Notes: a model not told the origin generated them from the sequence alone. DNA of 64,000 nt from CALFXN01 sp937957815 (GCA_036788195.1 DAIQNX010000010.1:25573-89572), one strand, 5' to 3'. Counted from the first letter of the stretch, positions 1 through 9,110 are shown. Translations and numbers: made by a program.

Positions 1-1359
1 GGCGTCCAACTGGCCGCGGAGCTTCTCGACCGCTACGGCTACCGGGGGTCGGGACGAACGTATCTCATCGCCGACGCGAGAGAAGCGTGGATGTTGCAGA
101 TCGCACAGGGACGACATTTCTGCGCGATCCGCGTCCGCGACGACGAGGCGGCCTTCATCCCGAACCACTACACGATCCGCGCCGGAGATCTCGCGACGCA
201 CCGGTTCCGGATGTCGGACGGACTCATCGGATATGCCCGGGACCGCGGCTGGTGCGACGTGGACGACGCGTCGCCGGAGCGTTTCGACTTCGCCCGGGCC
301 TTCCAGGATCCTTCCGGATGGCGGAAGGACGTCAACACCCTCCGGCACCGGCATGCGTTGCGACTTCTGACCGGACGCGAGTGGGACGCCGACGGAGAGC
401 TTCCCTTCGGCGTTCGCCCCGAGCGGATCGTGAGCCGGAGAGAAGTCGCGGCGATTCTCCGAACACACTACGAAGGGACGCCCGACGACAGACGCGTCCC
501 GTTCGCGGGACGGTCGCCGCACTATACGCCGATCCGCCGCATCTGCTCCGGGACCACGGTGGAAGGACTCATCGCCGAACTCGACGAACACCCGGAACTC
601 ACGCGGCTCGTCATCGCGCAGGGGCACCCGTGCTCGGCGCCCTTCCTCCCGCTTCACGCCGGAGTCTCTTCCCTTCCGGAGTCACTGGATCCGATGGACG
701 ATCCGGCGGCGGAGCTCGAGACACACTGCGCCGCTAAGCCGCACCTCCTCGACGCGGACGGAAAAGGCTGGTGGCGCGTACGGCGCCGCCAGGCGATCAT
801 CGACCTCAGGTGGAACGACGTTCGCGGGACTCTCGGCGAATGGATCGCCTCGTTCGAGACGGATATTGACGCGGAGGAAGCCGACGTGCGTTCACGGGCG
901 CGGGCGCTCTTCGACGAAGGGCGCGATTCCGAGGCGCGGACCATTCTGAACGATTGGGCAGCCCGCATCGCGGAAGAGGCCGAACACGGAATCGAAGCCG
1001 TCTTGCGTCCGTTCGTCCCGGCGGACGCATCATGCGACAGGAGCGGAATCACGCGAGGCGACCGTTCGGGCGAACTGGCGGTCAGTTTCCGTTGCGCCGG
1101 AACGCCGGACGAACCATCGATCCGCATGGGACAGGACGGAGTCTCCCACACGCTCTGGGCGACTCCTCTTCCCGGTACGCTGAGATCCGACGGAGACGGC
1201 TGGACGGTGCGTTTCCGCGTCCGCGAACTCACGGAAGCGGCCGTCCCGTGTCTTTCCGACTTCCACCTCGGCGGTCGGGATGCGGCCGGACGCGGCTTCG
1301 CGGCTCGGGTCACCCTCCGCGTGCTCCCTTCCGCGCAAGAGGATACGCTACCATACTGA
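1..1359 (+). CDS. C69-family dipeptidase, 5' end outside the window
   Basis: The frame is open from base 1, so the N-terminus is missing; 452 residues are visible. The first residues read like the C69/U34 dipeptidase core (YLIADAREAWMLQIAQGRHF, followed by FIPNHYTI), where the family has an 'ADxxEAW' strand after the N-terminal nucleophile cysteine. That cysteine lies upstream and cannot be checked. The family hydrolyses short peptides and often begins with a signal peptide or a short pro-sequence. The stop overlaps by 12 bases the end of the convergent FAD oxidoreductase gene, so the two genes meet tail to tail with no terminator between them. Family is fairly sure; substrate unknown. Confidence 0.82.
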   Translation, partial: GVQLAAELLDRYGYRGSGRTYLIADAREAWMLQIAQGRHFCAIRVRDDEAAFIPNHYTIRAGDLATHRFRMSDGLIGYARDRGWCDVDDASPERFDFARAFQDPSGWRKDVNTLRHRHALRLLTGREWDADGELPFGVRPERIVSRREVAAILRTHYEGTPDDRRVPFAGRSPHYTPIRRICSGTTVEGLIAELDEHPELTRLVIAQGHPCSAPFLPLHAGVSSLPESLDPMDDPAAELETHCAAKPHLLDADGKGWWRVRRRQAIIDLRWNDVRGTLGEWIASFETDIDAEEADVRSRARALFDEGRDSEARTILNDWAARIAEEAEHGIEAVLRPFVPADASCDRSGITRGDRSGELAVSFRCAGTPDEPSIRMGQDGVSHTLWATPLPGTLRSDGDGWTVRFRVRELTEAAVPCLSDFHLGGRDAAGRGFAARVTLRVLPSAQEDTLPY

Positions 1360-3384
1360 TTCCAGCCCGACGCGCACATCCGCGGCACTCCGACCCGGAG
1401 CATCAAGCGCATCCAGAACCATCGTGACGGCCGCGCCGCGCGTGAGCGTATCCTCCGCGGCCATCCCCCCCGGGAGGAGGATTCCCCGCCCGGAGGAACG
1501 GTCGCGGATCGAAATCGTTTCGAGGGCACGCCTGAATACTTCCGCGGAGGGAAACGGATCGGGCTGAGCGAGCCGGCCGGGAGTGCAAAAGCGTCCCGGA
1601 AACGCGACAGACAGACGTCCGAGGAGCTCGCTCGCCTGCCGCGCGGTCATCGGAAGCGACGGCGCGTACAGATCGCGCGTCATTCCCGGAAGGAGACCGT
1701 AAAGCGTCGCGATCTGGACGGCCTCCCACTCTGGAGTACCCTCGGGGACATCGGCAAACGCTTCCATCGAGAGACGGCTCCTCGCGTCGAGAAGAATCAG
1801 CTGGACATCTATCGGGTCCACATCGCGGACCTCGCACCCATTCCGGACGGCGAGGGCCGCGATCGCTCCGGTGGCCTGTCCCGCGAGCATGACGGCAGGT
1901 TGCAGCCTGATCGCTCCGTTCACGAGCCGCGATACAGAGATGTTTTTCTCCGCGGCGAGGAGGCCGTCGATCCTTTCGGGCACGAAGACGCCGAATGGAA
2001 TCTGGAAAACACCCCTGCTCGGTTCCCATCCTCTCGGAAACGACGCGGCCGATTCGCCGAGATCGTGTTCCATGAAGCGGTCGAGGTGCGATCCGTGGAT
2101 ATCGACGGGATACTCGCCGAGAGCCATCGCCTCGGGCCAGTTTCTGAGCGCGCGTCCGTCCGAGCGGACGATGTCGGCGTTCCGCAGCGTCTCGAGCCCG
2201 ACGAGCCGGCGCGACTCCCGGACGTACGGAAAGGGCGGGAAACAGCGCAGCGCGGCCGCGAACGCGTCCTTTGTGACGCCCCACACGTCCCACGCGGTCG
2301 TCGAGCGGCCGCTGTATCCCTGCGAATCGTCAACCGACCAGTCCGTCTGCCCGAGTTCCGACCGCAAATAGTGAAGAAAGCCGAGCGTCTTGAGAAGCGC
2401 CCCGCGGTCGGCGTGCTTTCGGAAAAGCCGGTCCTCGAGGTACCTGACCGTGAGCCCGGGGACGTCGCCGCCCCGGCCGGGCCAGTCGTTGGCCCAGTTC
2501 ACGCCGGTCTTCGTGACGTTCGGCCACGTCGACGGCGTTCCGCTGTCCACAGGGAGCGGGTTCGCCGGATCGGGAAGGCCGCGGTAGGCGTTGTGGCTCA
2601 CGACGTCGAACGGATAGCGTCCCGGCCATCGGTTCCCGTCGCGCGTCACGACCTTTCGGAAATCCGGGAGCATGGCCCCGTACCCCGGGGGTGGCGCGGT
2701 CGCGGCGGTCGCCTCCGCCACGGATGAAGATCCGTATTTCCGGATCACTGCGACGTACGTGATGTCCTGAATATTCGCATCCATGTCGATATCCGGGGAC
2801 ACGGAGTTCCCGGCCCGATAGCGGGCCCCTGCAAGCGGCAGCAGGTCGCCGCATTCGGTCGCGTCGACGAACACGGCGGCGCGGTATTCCGTAGGGCGGA
2901 AGTCGCGCACGGCGGTGACGGAGACGAGTCGGTTTCCTTCGCGCCGGGCCTGCGTCACGCGCGTTTCCGTCTCGACCGTCACGGAGCCGGGGGGCGGGAC
3001 ATTCCGGATCATTTCACGCAGGATCTCCTGCCCGACTGCAGGTTCGAACGCGATCGTGCCCGGCCCCCAGTAGCACGTCGAGACGCTCTTTCCGAGCGCG
3101 GCGTAGCGCGCCCGGACGCGCTCCGTGAACTCCCGGTATATTCCGGTCCTCGTCCGGCCGACGTCATCCATCGTCGAGACGGCGCCTCCCGTCATCTGCC
3201 CGCCGATCCAGTCGGATTCTTCGAGAATCAGGACGCGCATCCCAAGCCTCGCCGCCTGGATCGCCGCGGCGCACCCGCCCGCTCCCCCTCCGACGACGAC
3301 GACATCGAACGAACGCACGGTCGCGGACGCCTGAAAGGCGAGCAATATGCCGAGAACGGCCGACAGGCACACTGCACGTCGCAT
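1348..3384 (-). CDS. Secreted FAD-dependent oxidoreductase with SLH-like tail
   Basis: This 678-residue protein starts at an ATG preceded by GGGGGAAGATACG; the open frame extends further upstream but lacks a better ribosome site. A hydrophobic signal peptide (MRRAVCLSAVLGILLAFQ, ending ASA) is followed by an FAD-binding Rossmann motif at about residues 30-60 (VVVVGGGAGGCAAA, then LILEES), as in the FAD_oxidored family. The long middle fits the catalytic and substrate domain of that family. From about residue 540 the protein contains FADVPEGTPEWEAVQ and later LTRGAAVTMVLDAL, which resemble degenerate S-layer homology repeats. It may therefore be attached to the cell surface. The substrate is unknown. 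The gene is monocistronic and divergent from the small secreted protein at 3610. Confidence 0.8.
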   Translation of the reverse strand: MRRAVCLSAVLGILLAFQASATVRSFDVVVVGGGAGGCAAAIQAARLGMRVLILEESDWIGGQMTGGAVSTMDDVGRTRTGIYREFTERVRARYAALGKSVSTCYWGPGTIAFEPAVGQEILREMIRNVPPPGSVTVETETRVTQARREGNRLVSVTAVRDFRPTEYRAAVFVDATECGDLLPLAGARYRAGNSVSPDIDMDANIQDITYVAVIRKYGSSSVAEATAATAPPPGYGAMLPDFRKVVTRDGNRWPGRYPFDVVSHNAYRGLPDPANPLPVDSGTPSTWPNVTKTGVNWANDWPGRGGDVPGLTVRYLEDRLFRKHADRGALLKTLGFLHYLRSELGQTDWSVDDSQGYSGRSTTAWDVWGVTKDAFAAALRCFPPFPYVRESRRLVGLETLRNADIVRSDGRALRNWPEAMALGEYPVDIHGSHLDRFMEHDLGESAASFPRGWEPSRGVFQIPFGVFVPERIDGLLAAEKNISVSRLVNGAIRLQPAVMLAGQATGAIAALAVRNGCEVRDVDPIDVQLILLDARSRLSMEAFADVPEGTPEWEAVQIATLYGLLPGMTRDLYAPSLPMTARQASELLGRLSVAFPGRFCTPGRLAQPDPFPSAEVFRRALETISIRDRSSGRGILLPGGMAAEDTLTRGAAVTMVLDALDAPGRSAADVRVGLESVW

Positions 3385-3449
3385 CGTATCTTCCCCCTTC
3401 GCATCTTTCCTGCAATGATACATCCGTTTTCGCCCGACACAGACGCTTC

Positions 3450-3478
3450 TTGAATTCCGCACAGGCGTGCTCTACAAT
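3450..3478 (+). promoter_or_regulatory. Sigma-70-type promoter for the gene at 3610
   Basis: TTGAAT (3450-3455) and TACAAT (3473-3478) are separated by 17 bases, close to consensus. Transcription would begin near 3485, giving a leader of about 125 nt before the ATG at 3610. That leader is purine-rich and contains GAGAAAGACGCAAGG and an inverted-repeat stretch near 3560, but I could not assign it to a riboswitch class. Confidence 0.55.
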
Positions 3479-3609
3479 TTTCTCTGAGAAAGACGCAAGG
3501 GAAGGGAGGGAGGCCGAAGAGTCGCCGGTCCTTTGTGGTTCTGGAGTCCGTCGCAACGATGACGGATCATGTCGTTTCATAACTTTTGCCGTTGAGGAGC
3601 GTGATTTTC

Positions 3610-3978
3610 ATGAAAAAAGTTCTTCTGCCGTTTTTCGTCGTCTCAATGTTGCTTCTGGCGTCCGCGACAGCGTTCGCGGCGTTCGACTTCCTCGGCTTCG
3701 CCCAGAGCGAGCTTCTCGGCTGCGTCCATCCGACGGCCAGCGCCGAGAAGGCCAAGGTCGAATACGAAAAGGAACCCGTCCAGGACGGCGACCTCATCAA
3801 GGCACGGGTCAAGGTATTCTACAAGGGCTGGACGAAGAACAATTCCATGCTCGCGGACATCTACTACCTCGAGAACAAGAACGTGAAGCTCGTCCACGCC
3901 GAAGTTCTCGAGGATACGGCTTCAACCGGAAACGTCGCTCCGTGCAAATACGTCAACAGCTGGCAGGAAGTCAAGTAA
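3610..3978 (+). CDS. Small secreted protein of unknown function
   Basis: The protein has 122 residues and is not recognised. It opens with a clear signal peptide (MKKVLLPFFVVSMLLLASA, then FAAFD), so the mature part of about 100 residues is probably periplasmic or secreted. The mature part is lysine-rich and predicted beta-like from its alternating pattern (VKVFYKGWTKN, YYLENKNVKLV). It has two cysteines, in GCVHP and APCKY, that could form a disulfide. The ATG was chosen because GAGGAG lies 10 bases upstream; an in-frame GTG nine bases earlier touches the ribosome site. It has its own promoter, with the TVP38-family gene 34 bases downstream. Confidence 0.6.
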   Translation: MKKVLLPFFVVSMLLLASATAFAAFDFLGFAQSELLGCVHPTASAEKAKVEYEKEPVQDGDLIKARVKVFYKGWTKNNSMLADIYYLENKNVKLVHAEVLEDTASTGNVAPCKYVNSWQEVK

Positions 3979-4012
3979 CGCCAGCTCCGGAGCGGACACA
4001 GGCGACCGCTTT

Positions 4013-4771
4013 ATGTGGAAGCTGAATCCGGAAAACGTACGGCGGCGGTTTATGTCACTGGCGACGGTGACCGCCGCCGCTCTTTTTCTTTCCGTAGTGT
4101 TGTGGGTTCTCTACCGGGCTCTTTTTCCGTTTCTCCCCGAATCCGTCAGATCCCTGCTCGCCGAACTCGGACAGTCGGACTGGAAAGAGAGCGTCCGCAG
4201 ACTGCGGGATGCCTTTGATTCGCTGGGATGGGCCAGAATTCCCGCGTTCCTGGGGGTGCAGTGCGCCCAGGTTTTTTTCGCTCCGATTCCCGGTCAGGTG
4301 ACGGGGTTTCTCGGCGGCGTCCTTTTCGGCTTTCGCGACGGACTCGCGCTGACAATGGTCGGTCTGAGCATCGGCTCCGGACTTGCCATGGGAACGAGCC
4401 GCCTTCTGGGACGCCCGTTCGTGGTCCGCATGGCGGGCACTGGCGTCTTCGACAAGTTCGCGTATCTCATCGACGGCGGAGGGCTTTTCGGCTACTTTCT
4501 GCTCTTCCTGCTGCCCGCGCTTCCTGACGACGCCATCTGCTTCGTCGCGGGACTCTCCCGACTGCCGCTCGGTCGCCTCGTGCTCGTGTGCGTCATCGGA
4601 AGATTGCCCGGAATGGCGGTTCTCACGCTCGTGGGAGCGAGCACGGATACGGGAGGCATGACCGCGAGGGTGGTTTTCGCCGTCGCGATGCTGCTCTCGG
4701 GGCTTATCTGGCTTTATCAGGATCCGATCGAAACGTGGTACCGGACCCGCACAGGCGGAGGACGGAACTGA
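4013..4771 (+). CDS. TVP38/TMEM64 (DedA-superfamily) membrane protein
   Basis: This 252-residue integral membrane protein has a first membrane span at about residues 14-38 and several further hydrophobic spans. The VTT/SNARE-associated core is recognisable in QVFFAPIPGQVTGFLGGVLF and in the later FLLPALPDDAICFVAGLSRL; these are the paired re-entrant loop motifs of TVP38/TMEM64 and DedA proteins. Relatives are implicated in lipid scrambling and membrane homeostasis. It lies 34 bases after the small secreted protein and 27 bases before a PH-domain membrane protein, so the three may be co-transcribed. No substrate can be given. Confidence 0.8.
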   Translation: MWKLNPENVRRRFMSLATVTAAALFLSVVLWVLYRALFPFLPESVRSLLAELGQSDWKESVRRLRDAFDSLGWARIPAFLGVQCAQVFFAPIPGQVTGFLGGVLFGFRDGLALTMVGLSIGSGLAMGTSRLLGRPFVVRMAGTGVFDKFAYLIDGGGLFGYFLLFLLPALPDDAICFVAGLSRLPLGRLVLVCVIGRLPGMAVLTLVGASTDTGGMTARVVFAVAMLLSGLIWLYQDPIETWYRTRTGGGRN

Positions 4772-4798
4772 CCTTCGTAATGAAAGGAAGTATGCGAT

Positions 4799-5215
4799 AT
4801 GGAATCGTTCACTGAAAAGGAACTTCGCCCCTCCTGGAAGTACAGCTGGCATCTCTTCCTTCTCTGCATCCTGATCGTACCCCTCGTCATGTACAAGGCC
4901 GGTCTCTGGTGGCTCTGGCTTCTCGTCTTCGGCATCCTGCCCGTCGGCTACGCCGCGATCGTCCGCGCCTCGACGCACCTCCTGATCAAAAAAGACGAAA
5001 TCACGCTGGAAAAGGGACTCCTTTCGCGTGATTCAACCGAAGTCAAGATCCGTGACATCAAGACGATCGACGTCCAGCAGACGTTCGTGAACAGGATTCT
5101 CGGCATCGGCCGCCTCAGAATCGCCACGGCCGGAACGGAAGGATGGGAAATCGTCATCGACGGCATCGAATCGCCGAACGAAGTGCGGAATCTGATCCAG
5201 GCGCTCCAGGGTTGA
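4799..5215 (+). CDS. YdbS-type bacterial PH-domain membrane protein
   Basis: The 138-residue protein has two close membrane spans at about residues 17-55. These are followed by a bPH_2 (YdbS/YdbT) domain beginning at THLLIKKDEITLEKGLLSRD and including the typical VKIRDIKTIDVQQTFVNRIL segment. The C-terminal helix (SPNEVRNLIQAL) is usual for the fold. Such proteins are membrane-anchored and of poorly known function. A ribosome site GAAAGGAAG lies before the ATG. It follows the TVP38-family gene closely, suggesting a shared transcript and a role at the membrane. Confidence 0.78.
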   Translation: MESFTEKELRPSWKYSWHLFLLCILIVPLVMYKAGLWWLWLLVFGILPVGYAAIVRASTHLLIKKDEITLEKGLLSRDSTEVKIRDIKTIDVQQTFVNRILGIGRLRIATAGTEGWEIVIDGIESPNEVRNLIQALQG

Positions 5216-5311
5216 GGTCCGGAAGGCCCGTCGCCTCCATCTGGCTCCGGCAACGGAAACGTGATATCCTTGTCGTGCAAGTCCGAACATACGATCGGGG
5301 AGGCGAGAGCC

Positions 5312-5800
5312 ATGAAACGGGTGGTTGTTGCGGTGGATGGAAGCGAGGTCAGCAGGGCACTGATGGGGTACGCGTTCCATTACGCGTACCGCGAGGGAGA
5401 TACGGAGCTGTATTTCCTGCACGTCGTGGAAACCACGAAATACGCCGGTTTCGAGCCGGGGCCGCTCTGGACGGGAGCGTACCTTCCCTGCGACGAGGAT
5501 CGCATGAATCAGGCGCGGGCGTCGATCGAGGCCGGTGTGCAGGAAGCGCGGAAATCGTTTCCGCACGAGATCCCGAACATGTCCGTAACCGTGGTTCTCG
5601 GCGTGCCCTACCAGGAGATCGTGGACTTCGCGAAGGGAAAGGACGCCGACATGATCATGATCGGCCATCAGGGGCTGAGCAACCTGGAACGCTTCTTCAT
5701 CGGAAGCGTCGCGGCGAAGGTCGTCGCGCACGCTCCGTGCAGCGTCTATGTCCTGAGGCCGAAGGCTGTCCCCGGAACGGGAGAAACGCAAAAGGCGTAG
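5312..5800 (+). CDS. Universal stress protein family, single UspA domain
   Basis: The protein has 162 residues, the normal length for a single-domain UspA protein. It starts MKRVVVAVDGSEVSRAL, the standard first strand with the nucleotide-contacting Asp. It contains the ATP-binding type motif GxxG-9-GS near the C-terminus (IGHQGLSNLERFFIGSVAAKV, ending in SVYVLRP). It is cytoplasmic and probably binds ATP as a dimer. The ATG is preceded by GGGGAGG at 8 bases. The gene is followed directly by a strong terminator at 5817 and looks monocistronic. The inducing stress cannot be told from the sequence. Confidence 0.88.
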   Translation: MKRVVVAVDGSEVSRALMGYAFHYAYREGDTELYFLHVVETTKYAGFEPGPLWTGAYLPCDEDRMNQARASIEAGVQEARKSFPHEIPNMSVTVVLGVPYQEIVDFAKGKDADMIMIGHQGLSNLERFFIGSVAAKVVAHAPCSVYVLRPKAVPGTGETQKA

Positions 5801-5816
5801 ATCGGAACCGATGACA

Positions 5817-5853
5817 GGAGGGAAGCGGCACGCCGCTTCCCTCCTTGATTTTT
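5817..5853 (+). terminator. Rho-independent terminator of the Usp gene
   Basis: A perfect 13-bp stem (5817-5829 with 5832-5844) closed by a two-base loop is followed by TTGATTTTT. Confidence 0.85.
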
Positions 5854-5900
5854 CAGACGGGACGTATGCAGTATATCCTGAAATGGGACGCTCGCGTTCC

Positions 5901-5929
5901 GTGCCATGAATTTCATTTTCCTGTAGAAT
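5901..5929 (+). promoter_or_regulatory. Candidate promoter of the TAXI-TRAP operon
   Basis: GTGCCA (5901-5906) and TAGAAT (5924-5929) are spaced by 17 bases. This would give a leader of about 115 nt before the receptor gene. The leader contains a 13-base near-repeat, AATGACATATCGC followed by AACGACATATTTC, of unknown meaning. Confidence 0.4.
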
Positions 5930-6052
5930 CAGAAACATATACGTTCAACGCGATACCTACCGCCGATCGGAGGTGATCGGGAAGCAACGGCGACACGACA
6001 GAACCGCAATGACATATCGCAACGACATATTTCGAAAGGAGACTTTCCACCG

Positions 6053-7042
6053 ATGAAAAAGCTTGGCGTTCTTCTCGTTGCCGTCATGGCTCTCGCGATC
6101 CTTTCACTTCCCGCGGCCGCGGCCGGAAATTTCGTCACGATCGTCACGGGCAGCACCGGCGGAACGTACTACCCGGTCGGAACGATACTCGCCAACCATT
6201 TCAACACCGTCCTCGGTTCGAAGGGCATCAAATGGTCCGCGCAGAGCTCGGGCGGAACCGCCGAGAACCTCGAAATGATGAAAAAGAACGAGGCCGAAAT
6301 GGCCATCGCGATGGCGAACCTGACCGGTTTCGCATATACCGGAACCGTCCGGTACGAGGGGAAGAAAATCGAGAACCTGCGCTACGTGATGGGGCTCTGG
6401 CCCGATGTCACGCAATTCGTCGTCCGCAAGGAAGCGAACATCAAAACGTGGGCCGACCTGAAGGGCAAGAAGATCGCCGTCGGACCGGCCGCCTCGGGCA
6501 CCGAGTTCTCGAGCCGCGTCCTCCTGAAGGCGCTCGCCGGTTTCACGTTCGACGATATCGTCCCGGAACGCGTCGGCTATAACGAGGCGTCCCAGGCGCT
6601 CCAGAACGGAATGATCGACGCGTTCAACGCCGAGGCCGGAGTTCCGGTCGGAGCCGTCGCGGAACTCTACGCCGGACGCACCGAGGCCGGGATGCTCGAA
6701 TTCTCGGACGAGGACATGGCGAAGCTCAAGACCGACGCCCCGTTCTACTACAGGGTCGTCATTCCCGCCGGTACCTATCCGAAGCAGGACAAGGACCTGA
6801 AGGTCGCGGGCATCAAATCCGCGCTCCTGGTCGCCAAGGACGTCCCCGAGGACGTCGTCTACCAGATGCTCACGGTCATCTACAACGACCGGGAAGCCAT
6901 GAAGAAGGAACACGCGGCATTCACGAAGATCGATTTCGAACATCCGGCCGACGGCCTCTTCGGCGCTCCGCTGCATCCGGGCGCCGTGAAGTTCTTCAAG
7001 GAGAAGGGGCTTCCCGTCCCCGATTCCCTGATCGCGAAATAG
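6053..7042 (+). CDS. TAXI-family TRAP transporter solute receptor
   Basis: This 329-residue periplasmic binding protein begins with a signal peptide (MKKLGVLLVAVMALAILSL, cleaved near AAAAG). The mature start FVTIVTGSTGGTYYPVGTIL is the hallmark of the TAXI family (TRAP-associated extracytoplasmic immunogenic proteins). Also typical are KGKKIAVGPAASGTEFSSR and the C-terminal LHPGAVKFFKEKG. Family members bind small dicarboxylates or amino acids such as glutamate; the ligand here is not predictable. AAAGGAG precedes the ATG. A strong hairpin separates it from the permease gene, a common way to make more receptor than permease. Confidence 0.92.
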   Translation: MKKLGVLLVAVMALAILSLPAAAAGNFVTIVTGSTGGTYYPVGTILANHFNTVLGSKGIKWSAQSSGGTAENLEMMKKNEAEMAIAMANLTGFAYTGTVRYEGKKIENLRYVMGLWPDVTQFVVRKEANIKTWADLKGKKIAVGPAASGTEFSSRVLLKALAGFTFDDIVPERVGYNEASQALQNGMIDAFNAEAGVPVGAVAELYAGRTEAGMLEFSDEDMAKLKTDAPFYYRVVIPAGTYPKQDKDLKVAGIKSALLVAKDVPEDVVYQMLTVIYNDREAMKKEHAAFTKIDFEHPADGLFGAPLHPGAVKFFKEKGLPVPDSLIAK

Positions 7043-7070
7043 CACCGCAGGCGACAGAATAGTCCGGAAC

Positions 7071-7096
7071 GGGGCGGCCTTCCGAAAGGCCGCCCC
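7071..7096 (+). promoter_or_regulatory. Intercistronic hairpin between TRAP receptor and permease
   Basis: An 11-bp perfect stem (7071-7081 with 7086-7096) with a 4-base loop is followed by GGTTTGATT, which is not a full T tract. It probably acts as a partial terminator or a 3' stabiliser for receptor mRNA, tuning receptor to permease ratio. Confidence 0.6.
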
Positions 7097-7124
7097 GGTT
7101 TGATTCGAGTGGAGGAATTACCGT

Positions 7125-9041
7125 ATGGCACTGAATTCCCTTCTGAAAGCGATCTCCCCGTTCGAGCAGATCCCGACCAGATCCCTGACGGGACGCATCG
7201 GTCTGTTCGCGCTGTGCCTCACCGTCGCGACGTCGCTCGTCCACTGCTGGATGAACACGTTCGGCGTGATGATGACGATCAAGATGAACGCGATCCACCT
7301 CGGGACGCTGATGGCCGTCACGTTCCTGCTCTATCCCGCGTTTCCAGGCTCACCGAGGGAGCGGCCGTCAATCCCCGACTGGATCCTCGCCGGACTGTCC
7401 CTCTTCGGAATGGCGTATCTGCTCCTCGTCTACAATCGCCTTCTCGACTCCAATATGGAGCCGCTGTTCATGGATCTCGCCGTGTCCGTCATGACCATGG
7501 CCGTCCTCACGGAGGCGAGCCGCCGTTCGATCGGCCTGCCGCTCACGATCCTGAGCGTCCTGTTCCTCGCCTACACGCGTTTCGGGCCATACTTCCCCGG
7601 ACTCTTCGCACACCGGGGGTTCAACTGGGAACGGATCATCGTCCGCATGGCGCTCACGGACGAGGGAATTTACGGCACCACGCTGACCGTTTCGGCATCC
7701 TACGTGTTCATGTTCATCCTGTTCGGATCGTTCCTCGCCGCGACGAAGACGAGCGAGTTCTTCAACGACTTCGCGATGGCCCTCGCCGGACGCTTCCGGG
7801 GCGGACCGGCGAAGGTCTCCGTCGTCGCGTCCGGGCTCATGGGGACGATCTCGGGCAGCGCGCAGGCCAACGTCGCCACGACCGGAGCGTTCACGATTCC
7901 GCTCATGAAAAGGATCGGATACAAGGACTACTTCGCGGGAGCCGTCGAGGCGGCCGCGAGCACGGGCGGAATCTTCATGCCGCCGATCATGGGAGCCTCG
8001 GCATTCATCATGAGTTCGTTCCTCGGGCTCCCGTACACGACGATCATGCTCGCGGGGTTCGCTCCCGCCTTCCTGTACTATCTCGGGATCATGTTCATGG
8101 TCGACCTGAGGGCCAAGAAGGTGGGCATGAAGGGGCTCCCGAAATCAGAGCTGCCGTCGCTCCGGGCGACGATGAAGGACAAGGGGCACATGCTCTTCCC
8201 GCTCGCCTTCATCATGTACATGCTCATCGCCGGATACACGCCGCTGTATTCGGCGATGATGGGGCTGCTCGCGATCATCGTCGTCTCGTCGCTCAAGAAA
8301 TCGACGCGGATGAACTTCCGGGCGTTCATCAACGCGCTCGACGACGGCGCGAAAAGCTCCGCCCCCGTCGCGGTCTCGTGCGCGGTGGTCGGGTTCATCG
8401 TCGGCGCGGTCGGAATGACGGGGCTCGGCCAGGTCATCGCGATGAACATCATGCGGTTCTCGGGCGGACACCTCTGGATCGCGTCGGTCCTCTGCATGGT
8501 CGCGTCGCTCGTCCTCGGCATGGGGCTCCCCTCGACGGCATGCTACATCGTCACCGCGACCATCGCGGCGCCCGCGATGCAGACGATGGGCGTCCACCCG
8601 CTCGCGGCGCACTTCTTCGCGTTCTACTTCGGCACGATGTCCGGCGTCGTCCCGCCGGTCGCGCTCACGAGCTTCACGGCCGCGGGGCTCGCCGGAGCCA
8701 AGCCGACGAAGGTCGCCATCGTCGGCCTCGCGCTCGCGTCGTCGGGACTCATCCTGCCCTTCCTCTTCGTCTACAATCCCGTGCTGCTGCTGATCGATTT
8801 TTCCTGGTCCCTCTTCCTCTTCGACTTCGCGATCGCGGCGCTCGGGATCTTCGCGCTCTCCGTGGCGTTCATCGGAATCTGGCGAAGCGTCACCCCGATG
8901 TGGGAACGCGTTCTGTTCTTTGCCTCGGGTGTCGCACTCGTGAATCCGGTCCGGGACATGAGGTTCGGAGCGATCGCCGCCTTCGCGGCCGTCGTCGCGC
9001 TGCACTGGATCATGACCCGGCGGAGGGTCCGACACGCCTGA
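7125..9041 (+). CDS. TRAP transporter fused permease (DctQ-DctM, TAXI type)
   Basis: The 638-residue membrane protein joins an N-terminal small-subunit-like region (about residues 1-140, four spans) to a DctM-type large subunit, the arrangement usual for TAXI systems (4TM/12TM fusion). The DctM part shows the conserved stretch MGTISGSAQANVATTGAFTI near residue 240. It also shows EAAASTGGIFMPPIMGASAF and the later GLPSTACYIVTATI. It works with the receptor gene just upstream as a sodium- or proton-driven importer. The ATG has GTGGAGGAATTACCGT ahead of it. A strong terminator follows 40 bases after the stop. Confidence 0.92.
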   Translation: MALNSLLKAISPFEQIPTRSLTGRIGLFALCLTVATSLVHCWMNTFGVMMTIKMNAIHLGTLMAVTFLLYPAFPGSPRERPSIPDWILAGLSLFGMAYLLLVYNRLLDSNMEPLFMDLAVSVMTMAVLTEASRRSIGLPLTILSVLFLAYTRFGPYFPGLFAHRGFNWERIIVRMALTDEGIYGTTLTVSASYVFMFILFGSFLAATKTSEFFNDFAMALAGRFRGGPAKVSVVASGLMGTISGSAQANVATTGAFTIPLMKRIGYKDYFAGAVEAAASTGGIFMPPIMGASAFIMSSFLGLPYTTIMLAGFAPAFLYYLGIMFMVDLRAKKVGMKGLPKSELPSLRATMKDKGHMLFPLAFIMYMLIAGYTPLYSAMMGLLAIIVVSSLKKSTRMNFRAFINALDDGAKSSAPVAVSCAVVGFIVGAVGMTGLGQVIAMNIMRFSGGHLWIASVLCMVASLVLGMGLPSTACYIVTATIAAPAMQTMGVHPLAAHFFAFYFGTMSGVVPPVALTSFTAAGLAGAKPTKVAIVGLALASSGLILPFLFVYNPVLLLIDFSWSLFLFDFAIAALGIFALSVAFIGIWRSVTPMWERVLFFASGVALVNPVRDMRFGAIAAFAAVVALHWIMTRRRVRHA

Positions 9042-9080
9042 GACGGCGGGAGGAAAGCGCTCTGTACCAGCAAGGAAATG

Positions 9081-9110
9081 CCCCGGTCCCCGGACCGGGG
9101 CGTTTTTTTT
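9081..9110 (+). terminator. Terminator of the TAXI-TRAP operon
   Basis: A 9-bp GC stem (CCCCGGTCC with GGACCGGGG, 9081-9100) is followed by eight T residues. The last T residues overlap the stop codon of the convergent PH-domain gene. Confidence 0.9.

Noticed and set aside
3481..3609. Cyclic-di-GMP-I riboswitch upstream of the small secreted protein
   Set aside because: Only GACGCAAGG resembles the core; the GGGCAAA and GNRA receptor elements are missing.
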